Positions 1 to 5,675 of a DNA stretch of 5,675 bases are shown piece after piece. The notes beneath the pieces are model-generated. The model searched no databases and had not been told where the DNA came from. It saw only the letters and a program-made list of their open reading frames with translations. The position numbers and the translations under genes were made by a program. Position 1 is the stretch's first letter. Each line of letters opens with the position of its first letter. The stretch is from an uncultured Clostridia bacterium (GTDB lineage: Bacteria > Bacillota > Clostridia > TANB77 > CAG-508), in contig CAOSZT010000141.1 of assembly GCA_948528155.1 (NCBI GenBank), positions 1 through 5,675 of the forward strand, in the 5' to 3' direction.

Positions 1-16
1 ATATTTATTAAAAATA

Positions 17-1054
17 TTAATTAGAATAACCAGTTTTATTTATAATAGAATTACTAATTGATTTAACAGTATCTGAAGGAACATAATTAATGTTTCCAAA
101 AGCTTCTTTATGCAATTGGATAACATTAGACTCTAAAGTTATAGGGATACCATACCATCTATCCATTGTTTTTCCTTTTGTAACATAAGGCCAACCAATA
201 CTTTGTGTAATCTTATATTTTGATAAATTGGGAACAAATGTTAAAATATCAGTCAAAGAAATATTTGAATAAACCTCTGGCAAAATAGTATCAGCAAAAG
301 CATTAATTTCATTAATATTTTTAAACTTTAACTTATTAAACATAGCCTCAATAACAGTTCTCATTCTTTCAGTCCTTTTATAATCACCACCATTTGTATA
401 TCTAATTCTAGAATAAGAAACAGCTTGAACACCATCTACTGTATAAGTTCCAGGCTCCAAGATATGAGTAGAAGCCTTACCTGTAACTTTTGAAGTTTCA
501 TCAATATAATTATTAATATATTTTATTTCATCAGAAGTAATTGACAACTGAATACCACCTAATTTATCAACAGCATTTGCAACAGAATCAAAATTAACTG
601 TTATAAAATCATTTATATTAAGGTCTAAGTTTTTATTAAGAGTTTTAATAGCAAGAGAAGCTTCACCATATGAATAAGCATGAGTTATTTTGTCTAATCC
701 ATAACCATCAATATTAACATAAGTGTCTCTATAAACAGAAATTAATTTAATTTCACCAGTATCATTGTTTATACTCACAATAATTATACAATCACTTCTA
801 TTACCAACACCATAATCATCAGTTCTACTATCAACTCCAAAAATAGCAATATTTTTATAACCTGTTAAATTTTGAGCAATTGAAGCAGTAATACCTAATT
901 CCTCATTACTAGGTAATTCTACCTTTTGAATTTTATTTAATTTTACATTAATATAAAAAAATGTTGAACCAAATAAAATTACTAAAATAAGTATTAAAAT
1001 AAATAATATTTTCAAAAAAATACTAATCCCTTTATTCACTTTTTTTTCTAACAT
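17..1054 (-). CDS. LCP (LytR-CpsA-Psr) family cell-wall glycopolymer ligase
   Basis: Complete 345-residue protein. A short basic N-terminus (residues 1-9) precedes one membrane helix (about 10-35), giving the usual LCP topology with the catalytic domain outside. Visible LCP motifs are NIAIFGVDSR (68-77), NRSD (85-88), SVYRDTYV (106-113), KITHAYSYG (122-130), VNFDSVANAVDKLGGI (153-168) and the Arg/Asp-rich block 214-232 (R216, R218, D224, R227, R230, R232). The family's conserved Arg/Asp residues bind the lipid pyrophosphate and a metal. Known LCP enzymes transfer undecaprenyl-pyrophosphate-linked polymers such as teichoic acid or capsule onto peptidoglycan. The tail after about 250 (containing SIGWPY and WYGIPITLES) resembles that of clostridial LCP proteins as I recall them. 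The ATG at 1054 has AGGAGA seven bases upstream and a strong promoter. It is divergent from a glycosyltransferase operon, which fits ligation of that operon's product. The natural polymer is inferred. The gene is less AT-rich than its neighbours. Confidence 0.95.
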   Translation of the reverse strand: MLEKKVNKGISIFLKILFILILILVILFGSTFFYINVKLNKIQKVELPSNEELGITASIAQNLTGYKNIAIFGVDSRTDDYGVGNRSDCIIIVSINNDTGEIKLISVYRDTYVNIDGYGLDKITHAYSYGEASLAIKTLNKNLDLNINDFITVNFDSVANAVDKLGGIQLSITSDEIKYINNYIDETSKVTGKASTHILEPGTYTVDGVQAVSYSRIRYTNGGDYKRTERMRTVIEAMFNKLKFKNINEINAFADTILPEVYSNISLTDILTFVPNLSKYKITQSIGWPYVTKGKTMDRWYGIPITLESNVIQLHKEAFGNINYVPSDTVKSISNSIINKTGYSN

Positions 1055-1061
1055 TTATTTT

Positions 1062-1067
1062 TCTCCT
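1062..1067 (-). promoter_or_regulatory. Ribosome binding site of the LCP gene
   Basis: Reads AGGAGA on the minus strand, seven bases before the ATG at 1054. Good match and spacing; it fixes the LCP start. Confidence 0.85.
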
Positions 1068-1083
1068 AATATAAATATTTAAA

Positions 1084-1112
1084 ATTATAACATGAAAACA
1101 AATAATTTTCAA
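1084..1112 (-). promoter_or_regulatory. Sigma-A-type promoter of the LCP gene, extended -10
   Basis: On the minus strand, -35 TTGAAA (1112-1107), a 17-base spacer, and a perfect -10 TATAAT (1089-1084) preceded by TGT, which makes an extended -10. Transcription would begin near 1077, leaving a leader of about 23 bases that carries the AGGAGA site. Spacing and sequence are near consensus, and the position just upstream of the LCP gene supports function. Confidence 0.85.
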
Positions 1113-1288
1113 ATTGTAGATAAAATTTTGTTGTGCAGTTGCTTCTCAAATTTTATTTACAAACTGTAACTTGTTGGTCCCCATATTCATTACTAAAAAA
1201 ATAATATATTATAGCTACTCTACAGATTTAAAATTTGACCTGAACTGTAACAAGGGAATTTTTTACCTTAAAAAATGTATAAAAAGCC
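1113..1288. other. Spacer between two divergent promoters, no gene seen
   Basis: About 175 bases separate the two -35 boxes. I find no open frame with a ribosome binding site, no convincing terminator, no tRNA and no riboswitch that I recognise. It holds a repeated nine-base word (AACTGTAAC) and several AAATTT blocks. Part of it (1141-1260) has about 33 G+C in 120 bases by hand count, richer than much of the coding sequence downstream, which is unusual for an intergenic region. It is a natural place for regulator binding, but no specific regulator can be named. Confidence 0.6.
1162..1251. repeat. Direct repeat AACTGTAAC, two copies 81 bases apart
   Basis: Identical copies lie at 1162-1170 and 1243-1251. 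Each is preceded by an AAATTT block, 14 and 12 bases upstream by start position, so the similarity extends loosely over about 22-24 bases. Both copies are between the divergent promoters. They could be binding half-sites for a regulator or an old imperfect duplication; two nine-base matches in AT-rich DNA are only suggestive. Confidence 0.4.
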
Positions 1289-1317
1289 TTGAAATAATAT
1301 GTAAAGTATTGTATAAT
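1289..1317 (+). promoter_or_regulatory. Sigma-A-type promoter of the glycosyltransferase operon
   Basis: -35 TTGAAA (1289-1294), a 17-base spacer, and a perfect -10 TATAAT (1312-1317). Transcription would begin near 1323-1325, giving a leader of roughly 100 bases before the first operon gene. No comparable promoter was seen elsewhere on this strand, so this likely drives all four downstream genes. Confidence 0.85.
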
Positions 1318-1326
1318 AAAACATAA

Positions 1327-1347
1327 AGTAAGTTATGGAAACTTATT
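1327..1347 (+). promoter_or_regulatory. Stem-loop at the 5' end of the operon transcript
   Basis: AGTAAGTT (1327-1334) can pair with AACTTATT (1340-1347) around the five-base loop ATGGA: eight pairs including one G-U. It would start only a few bases after the predicted transcription start. A competing five-pair hairpin, TGGAA (1336-1340) with TTCCA (1346-1350), overlaps it. No U-run follows, so it is not an intrinsic terminator. A 5' stabilising hairpin is one possible role, by inference. Confidence 0.45.
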
Positions 1348-1409
1348 CCAAAAAATAAAGATAATAGAGATTAAAAAACATAAGAAAAAAAGAAAAGGAT
1401 GTTGAAATT

Positions 1410-1416
1410 AGGGGGA
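1410..1416 (+). promoter_or_regulatory. Ribosome binding site that decides the first operon gene's start
   Basis: AGGGGGA can pair with the 16S anti-Shine-Dalgarno CCUCC through GGGGG with one G-U pair. The GGGGG core ends seven bases before TTG 1423 and thirteen before ATG 1429. The upstream ATG at 1399 directly abuts its only purine-rich element (AAAAGG), too close to be used normally. This site therefore favours the downstream starts. Confidence 0.65.
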
Positions 1417-1422
1417 ATAAAA

Positions 1423-2142
1423 TTGAGTATGAATGGAGTAAAAGGATATAGTATTGTTAATCTAAATACTGTGAACGAATTAATACCAGAAAATACTACA
1501 ATAGATAAAAAAAGAATAAAAAAACAAGCAGAAAAAACGTTTAAAAGGGGAATAGATATAATAGGAAGTTTAGTAGGTATAATTATTTTAATACCATTAA
1601 CAATTATAATATATATAGCAAATTTGTTATCAAAAGATAATGGAACAATATTTTATTGTCAAGAAAGAATTGGACAAGATGGAAAAATATTTAAAATGTA
1701 TAAATATAGATCAATGGTAATAGGAGCAGATGAAAAGTTAGAAAAATATTTAAAAGAAAATGAAATTGCCAAAGAAGAATATAGACAATATAAAAAATTA
1801 AAAAATGACCCTAGAATAACAAAAATAGGCAAATTTTTAAGAAAAACAAGTTTAGATGAATTCCCTCAATTTATAAATGTATTAAAAAATGAAATGAGTT
1901 TAGTAGGACCTAGACCATATCTACCAAGAGAAAAAGAAGAGATGGGTGAATACTATAAATATATAATTAAATCTAAACCAGGGCTTACAGGATTTTGGCA
2001 AATATATGGTAGAAGTAAAGTTACTTTTACAGAAAGATTAAATATGGATTATAAATATAGTAATAATCAAAATTTAAAATATGACACAAAATTATTAATG
2101 AAAACATTTGTTAATGTGATAAAAAAAGAAGGAGCATTATAA
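1423..2142 (+). CDS. Monotopic phosphoglycosyl transferase (initiating sugar transferase)
   Basis: About 239 residues from TTG 1423 (237 from ATG 1429, 247 from the less likely ATG 1399). It belongs to the bacterial sugar transferase family (WcaJ/WbaP/PglC-like), short form without the extra membrane helices of long WbaP/WcaJ. Numbered from 1423: KRGIDIIGSLVG (41-52) opens the hydrophobic segment, broken by Pro58 as in re-entrant membrane helices of this family. CQERIG (79-84), FKMYKYRSM (90-98), the catalytic Asp145-Glu146 in TSLDEFPQ, MSLVGPRP (158-165) and GLTGFWQIYGRS (187-198) follow. Family members transfer a sugar-1-phosphate from a UDP-sugar to undecaprenyl phosphate on the cytoplasmic face, starting the repeat unit. 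Residues 1-40, polar and charged, extend beyond the usual start of the domain. First gene of the operon; the next starts one base after its stop. The sugar is unknown. Confidence 0.93.
   Translation: MSMNGVKGYSIVNLNTVNELIPENTTIDKKRIKKQAEKTFKRGIDIIGSLVGIIILIPLTIIIYIANLLSKDNGTIFYCQERIGQDGKIFKMYKYRSMVIGADEKLEKYLKENEIAKEEYRQYKKLKNDPRITKIGKFLRKTSLDEFPQFINVLKNEMSLVGPRPYLPREKEEMGEYYKYIIKSKPGLTGFWQIYGRSKVTFTERLNMDYKYSNNQNLKYDTKLLMKTFVNVIKKEGAL
2129..2134 (+). promoter_or_regulatory. Ribosome binding site supporting a GTG start
   Basis: AAGGAG lies inside the end of the preceding gene, nine bases before GTG 2144. It is a strong match and supports GTG initiation with coupling to translation of the upstream gene. 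Confidence 0.75.
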
Positions 2143-2143
2143 A

Positions 2144-3205
2144 GTGGATAAAAAAGAATTAGTATCAATAATTCTACCAATTTACAATTGTCAATTATTT
2201 CTAGAAAAAAATATAATTTCTATACTAAAACAAACATATAAAAACTTTGAATTAATATTAATTGATGATGGCTCAACAGATAATAGTAGAGAGATTTTAA
2301 AAGATTTTGAAAAAAAAGATAAAAGAATAAAAGTAATTTATAAAAATAATACAGGAGTATCAGATACTAGAAATGTTGGAATAGAAATTGCAAAAGGTGA
2401 ATATATTACTTTTTTTGATGCTGATGATTATGTAGAAAAAACGTTTTTAGAAGATACTATTAATATATATAAAAATTATAATGTGGAATTAGTTATAACA
2501 GGATTTTTTTCAGAAATAGAAGGAAAAAATGATAATAGTTTTGATAAAATTAATATGGAAACAAAAATATACAAAAATATGGATGAAATAAAACAAGATT
2601 TTGTAAATATGTGGGATAAACAAATTTTATACAATGTTTGGAATAAATTATATTTAAAAAGTATAATTGACAAATATGAAATAAACTTTCCTAAAGATAA
2701 TTGGGGAGAAGATGTAGAATTTAATAGAAAATATCTATTAAATATAAATAGTTTATATATTACACAAAACTGTTATTATCACTATATTAGAGAAAGAAAA
2801 GGAGCAATTACAAATACTTATAATGAAAAAATATTTGATATAAGAAAAAAAGAATTTTTTGAATTTAATGACTATTTTGAAAAATTTGGTATAAGTAAAG
2901 AAAAGTATTTAGAATTTTCTTATAGAAGATATTTAGAAAGAACACTAGGATGTATTGAAAATTATTTTAGTAAAAATTGTAGTTTGAATGTTAAAGAAAA
3001 ATATAAAAAAATAAAGATAATAGTTAAAGACGAAATTACAAGAAATGCTTTAAAAAAGGTAAATCTCACTAGTAAAAAAACTAAAATTATGATAATTCCA
3101 TATAAATTCAATATGATATTATGTACAATGTTAATGGGAAAAATTTTATCAATAATAAAAATTAGATTTCCTAAAATTTTTAATAAGTTAAAAAATAATA
3201 GATAG
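2144..3205 (+). CDS. GT2-family glycosyltransferase (GT-A fold)
   Basis: 353 residues starting at GTG, with AAGGAG nine bases upstream and a one-base gap from the preceding stop, suggesting coupled translation. The N-terminal domain is a classic GT2: VSIILPIYN (7-15), DDGSTDNS (41-48) for nucleotide-sugar binding, NTGVSDTRNVGIEIAKGEY (69-87), and the metal-binding DADD (92-95). NVWNKLY (164-170) and GEDVEFN (188-194) follow, the latter placed where GT2 enzymes carry their catalytic acidic residues. The last 50 or so residues are basic and hydrophobic (for example FNMILCTMLMGKILSIIKI), suggesting peripheral membrane contact rather than a clear spanning helix. It probably adds a sugar to the lipid-linked intermediate made by the upstream enzyme. 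Donor, acceptor and linkage cannot be told from the sequence. Its base composition is very AT-rich, as in the other operon genes. Confidence 0.93.
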   Translation: MDKKELVSIILPIYNCQLFLEKNIISILKQTYKNFELILIDDGSTDNSREILKDFEKKDKRIKVIYKNNTGVSDTRNVGIEIAKGEYITFFDADDYVEKTFLEDTINIYKNYNVELVITGFFSEIEGKNDNSFDKINMETKIYKNMDEIKQDFVNMWDKQILYNVWNKLYLKSIIDKYEINFPKDNWGEDVEFNRKYLLNINSLYITQNCYYHYIRERKGAITNTYNEKIFDIRKKEFFEFNDYFEKFGISKEKYLEFSYRRYLERTLGCIENYFSKNCSLNVKEKYKKIKIIVKDEITRNALKKVNLTSKKTKIMIIPYKFNMILCTMLMGKILSIIKIRFPKIFNKLKNNR

Positions 3206-3214
3206 AGGTAACAT

Positions 3215-4414
3215 ATGAAAAAAATATTAGATAATATTAAATATATAAAATTAAAAGATTTAACATCACCATTTATATTTATTCTAATTTTACCATTTTC
3301 TATACTTTTCAAAATAATAAATAAAATAAAAAAGAGAGAGTTATGGCTTATTTGTGAGAATGGAAGATCTGCAAGAGATAATGGATACCATTTTTATAAA
3401 TACATTAAAGAAAAATATCCTAATGATTATTGTTTTTATGTAATTGATAAAAAATGTAATGACTACAATAAAATAAAACAATATGGGAATATAATTCAAT
3501 TTAAAAGTTTTAAACATTGGCTATTTTATTTATCTGCAAAGTTTAATATAAGTAGTCAAAAAGATGGAAATCCTAATAAACCATTTTTTTATATTGTTCA
3601 TGTAATTATGGGATTGTTTAATAATAGAGTATTTTTGCAACATGGAATTACAAAAGATATGAGTGAATGGCTATTATATAAAAATACAAAATTTAAGTTT
3701 TTTATATGTGGAGCAAAAAAAGAATATGAATATGTAAAAAAAATGTATGGATATCCAAAGGAAGCGGTTAAATATATAGGATTTACAAGATTTGATAATT
3801 TGCATAATAATAAAATAAATAAAAAACAGATTTTAATAATGCCAACTTGGAGAAATTATTTAGGGAGAGAAAAAAATAATTTAGCTCACAAGATTATATT
3901 TAAAGAAACAGAATTTTACAAAAATTGGAACAAGTTAATAAATGATAAACAATTAATTGATTATATAGAAAAAGAAGAGATTACAATATTATTTTATCCA
4001 CATATAAATATGCAAAAATTTTTAAAAGAGTTTAAAAGTACTTCATCAAAAATCAAAATGATAGATCTAAATACAGATATTCAACAAGTATTAAAAGAAT
4101 CAGCTTTAATGATAACAGATTATTCTAGTGTTTTTATGGATTTTGCTTATATGAGAAAACCTATTATATATTTTCAATTTGATCAAAAGGAATATAGAGA
4201 AAAACAATATGCAGAAGGATATTTTAAATATGAAAGTAATGGATTTGGACCAGTTTTCCAAAACGAAAATGATGTGGTTACTCAAATAATAAATTATGCT
4301 AAATTTAATTTTATTCCTGAAGATAAATATAAAAATAGGATGGAAGAGTTTTTTGAAATTTATGATCAAAGAAATTGCGAGAGACAGTATCAATTATTAA
4401 AGTTAAAATCCTAA
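3215..4414 (+). CDS. CDP-glycerol glycerophosphotransferase-family protein
   Basis: 399 residues, ATG preceded by AGAGG (3204-3208), which overlaps the previous stop. Family marks in order: a hydrophobic N-terminal stretch (about 18-36, likely membrane-associating), LWLICENGRSARDNGYHFY (43-61), FLQHGITKD (140-148, His143), IGFTRFD (188-194), IMPTWR (208-213), FYPH (260-263, His263), ITDYSSVFMDFAYMRKP (300-316) and NGFGPV (342-347). The two histidines lie in the QHG and YPH contexts known to matter in TagF-type enzymes. Known relatives transfer glycerol-phosphate (or ribitol-phosphate) from a CDP-polyol to teichoic-acid or capsule intermediates at the inner membrane. The length fits a single-domain TagB-like transferase rather than the larger TagF polymerase. 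No gene for CDP-glycerol synthesis is in this window. Whether it adds a single decoration or builds a chain, and which polyol it uses, is not determinable. Confidence 0.92.
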   Translation: MKKILDNIKYIKLKDLTSPFIFILILPFSILFKIINKIKKRELWLICENGRSARDNGYHFYKYIKEKYPNDYCFYVIDKKCNDYNKIKQYGNIIQFKSFKHWLFYLSAKFNISSQKDGNPNKPFFYIVHVIMGLFNNRVFLQHGITKDMSEWLLYKNTKFKFFICGAKKEYEYVKKMYGYPKEAVKYIGFTRFDNLHNNKINKKQILIMPTWRNYLGREKNNLAHKIIFKETEFYKNWNKLINDKQLIDYIEKEEITILFYPHINMQKFLKEFKSTSSKIKMIDLNTDIQQVLKESALMITDYSSVFMDFAYMRKPIIYFQFDQKEYREKQYAEGYFKYESNGFGPVFQNENDVVTQIINYAKFNFIPEDKYKNRMEEFFEIYDQRNCERQYQLLKLKS

Positions 4415-4440
4415 CATGTATTGAGGAACATTAATATAAT
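4411..4440 (+). promoter_or_regulatory. Weak candidate internal promoter before the GT4 gene
   Basis: The 56-base gap contains a perfect TATAAT (4435-4440). Its best -35 is CTAACA (4411-4416, four of six matches, 18-base spacer). TATAAT words arise easily in such AT-rich DNA and there is no extended TG, so support is weak. It could give extra expression of the last gene. Confidence 0.2.
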
Positions 4441-4470
4441 TAAAATTGAATAAGAGAGGAAAGGATTAAA

Positions 4471-5661
4471 ATGAATATTTTAGTAATTACTCCAGGATAT
4501 TTGGAAGTTCCAGCAATTAATGGTGGAGCGGTAGAAAATTTAATTGATACTATAGTAACAGAAAATGAAAAATATAAAAAAGCAAAATTTAAAATTATTA
4601 CAATAAGTAATAAAATAAATATAGATAAATGTAATAAAGAAAATACAGAGTATATACATATTAACAATAAGTCATTTTTATTTAAAATAAAAAGAATATT
4701 ATGTTTTCTAATAAATAAAATACCTTTAATATATATTGGAAATTCATTTATAAGAGAGGTTGTAAAGATATTAAAAAATAATAAACAAAATTTTGATGTT
4801 GTAATTATAGAAAATAATCCATTATATATTTTGAAAATAAAAAAATATATAAAAGTTCCAATTATACTTCACTTACATAATGATTACTTAAATAACAAAA
4901 CTAAATTAAATAAAAAAGTATATTCAGAATATGATAAAATAGTAACAGTAAGTAATTATATAGGAAATAGAGTAAAAACAATAGATGTTAAAAGTAATAA
5001 AATAATTACTTTGTATAATGGAATTGATATAAAAAGATTTAAACAAGAAATTCCAGAAATTGATAAAAAGCAAATAAGAGATAGATATAGAATAAATGAA
5101 AATGATTTTGTATTTTTATATACAGGAAGAATAATACCACAAAAAGGTGTAAAACAAATGATACAAGCTTTTAATAATGTAAACGAAACAATTAAAAATA
5201 TAAAATTATTAATTGTTGGAAGTTCAGCATTTAAAAATGCTAAAAAGAGTAAATATATAAAAGAATTAGAAAAATTGGTAAGTAAAAATAATGAAAATAT
5301 AATTTTTACTGGATATGTAGATTATAATGAAATAAATAAAATATATAAAAGTTGCCAAGTTCAAATAGTTCCTTCATTATGGGGAGAGGCATTAGCAAAT
5401 ACAGTTATTGAAGGAATGGCAGCAGGAATTCCACAAATACTAAATAATATTGGAGGAATTCCTGAATTATTAAAAAAAGAAACAGCATTATTTTGTGATG
5501 AAAAAAACTTAATAAGTTCTTTAGAAAAAAATATGATAGAATTAATAAATAATAAAGAAAGATTTTTGAATTTAAAAAATATAAATGTAGAAAATTCAAA
5601 TATATTTGACCAAAAACAATTTTATGATAATTATATAGATATTATGAAATTGAAGTTGTAA
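4471..5661 (+). CDS. GT4-family glycosyltransferase (GT-B fold)
   Basis: 396 residues, ATG with AAAGGA five bases upstream and a second purine-rich AGAGG at 4455-4459. The N-terminal acceptor domain has the glycine-rich loop INGGAVENL (16-24), LHLHNDY (133-139) and TVSNYI (159-164). The C-terminal donor domain has YNGIDIKRF (182-190), YTGRIIPQKGV (217-227, Arg220 and Lys225 expected to contact donor phosphate), a VPSLWGEA segment, and the EX7E pair Glu306 and Glu314, then AAGIP (317-321) and NIGGIPEL (326-333). Length and motif order are normal for retaining GT4 enzymes, which use nucleotide sugars to extend lipid-linked oligosaccharides in the cytoplasm. It follows the CDP-glycerol-type gene after 56 bases and is probably in the same operon. 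The sugar is unknown. No terminator is visible in the 14 bases that remain. Confidence 0.93.
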   Translation: MNILVITPGYLEVPAINGGAVENLIDTIVTENEKYKKAKFKIITISNKINIDKCNKENTEYIHINNKSFLFKIKRILCFLINKIPLIYIGNSFIREVVKILKNNKQNFDVVIIENNPLYILKIKKYIKVPIILHLHNDYLNNKTKLNKKVYSEYDKIVTVSNYIGNRVKTIDVKSNKIITLYNGIDIKRFKQEIPEIDKKQIRDRYRINENDFVFLYTGRIIPQKGVKQMIQAFNNVNETIKNIKLLIVGSSAFKNAKKSKYIKELEKLVSKNNENIIFTGYVDYNEINKIYKSCQVQIVPSLWGEALANTVIEGMAAGIPQILNNIGGIPELLKKETALFCDEKNLISSLEKNMIELINNKERFLNLKNINVENSNIFDQKQFYDNYIDIMKLKL

Positions 5662-5675
5662 AATAAGTTATGTAT

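Noticed and set aside
1092..1169. Plus-strand 25-codon open frame in the divergent intergenic region
   Set aside because: No ribosome binding site, starts inside the LCP promoter spacer, and no protein-like composition.
1208..1213. Additional TATAAT on the minus strand in the intergenic spacer
   Set aside because: No recognisable -35 at 16-18 bases and no extended TG; likely chance in an AT-rich run.
1252..1269. AAGG...CCTT inverted repeat followed by an A-run, considered as a terminator
   Set aside because: Only four pairs (plus two across a mismatch), no adjacent T-tract after the stem on the plus strand, and it lies between divergent genes where no transcript is expected to end.
2476..2673. 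Minus-strand open frame of 65 codons inside the GT2 gene
   Set aside because: Antisense to a well-supported gene, low-complexity hydrophobic content typical of reversed AT-rich codons, no family resemblance.
2962..3312. Minus-strand open frame of 116 codons spanning the end of the GT2 gene and the start of the CDP-glycerol-type gene
   Set aside because: Starts at TTG with no ribosome binding site upstream and overlaps two clear genes; its membrane-like look comes from A-rich coding strands read backwards.
4402..4415. GTTA...TAAC mini-hairpin at the end of the CDP-glycerol-type gene
   Set aside because: Four AT-rich pairs and no U-tract; too weak for a terminator.
4106..4667. Two minus-strand open frames (4106-4393 and 4440-4667)
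   Set aside because: Both lie opposite conserved motif regions of real genes and look like hydrophobic by-products of AT-rich sequence.
5405..5599. Minus-strand open frame of 64 codons in the GT4 gene
   Set aside because: Opposite the conserved GT4 donor domain; Leu/Phe-rich low-complexity product with no family resemblance.

Overview
The window looks like part of a cell-surface glycopolymer locus (capsule, exopolysaccharide or teichoic-acid-like polymer) from a very AT-rich Gram-positive bacterium, most likely an uncultured Bacillota of the Clostridia/Bacilli kind. Supporting signs are the extreme AT content, Shine-Dalgarno sites of the AGGAG type, sigma-A-like promoters, near-exclusive AGA arginine codons, and a LytR-CpsA-Psr (LCP) protein, an enzyme family characteristic of Gram-positive walls. 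Tryptophan is TGG and the stops are TAA/TAG, so nothing suggests the Mycoplasma code. The species cannot be named from the sequence.

Layout: positions 17-1054 (minus strand) encode a complete LCP-family membrane protein. A 340-370 base divergent intergenic region follows. It carries a strong promoter for the LCP gene (TTGAAA-17-TATAAT with an extended TG, minus strand) and an equally good promoter for the plus strand (TTGAAA-17-TATAAT). Between them lies a roughly 175-base spacer with a repeated AACTGTAAC word but no gene. Four plus-strand genes run from about 1423 to 5661: a monotopic phosphoglycosyl transferase (initiating sugar transferase), a GT2-family glycosyltransferase, a CDP-glycerol glycerophosphotransferase-family protein and a GT4-family glycosyltransferase. 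The gaps between them are 1, 9 and 56 bases, so they are probably one operon. The operon may continue past the right edge, since no terminator is seen before the window ends.

Inferred pathway: the phosphoglycosyl transferase puts the first sugar-phosphate on undecaprenyl phosphate at the inner face of the membrane. The GT2 and GT4 enzymes extend it, and the CDP-glycerol-type enzyme adds a polyol-phosphate (glycerol-phosphate or a relative). After export by a flippase or ABC transporter not in this window, the LCP protein would attach the finished polymer to peptidoglycan. The sugars, linkages and polyol cannot be read from the sequence.

All five genes belong to known families and appear intact. 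I see no RNA gene, CRISPR array, mobile element or clearly new system. The points most worth a second look are the promoter architecture, the base-composition step between the LCP gene and the glycosyltransferase genes, the 5'-end hairpin of the operon transcript, the unexplained spacer between the promoters, and the start codon of the first operon gene.
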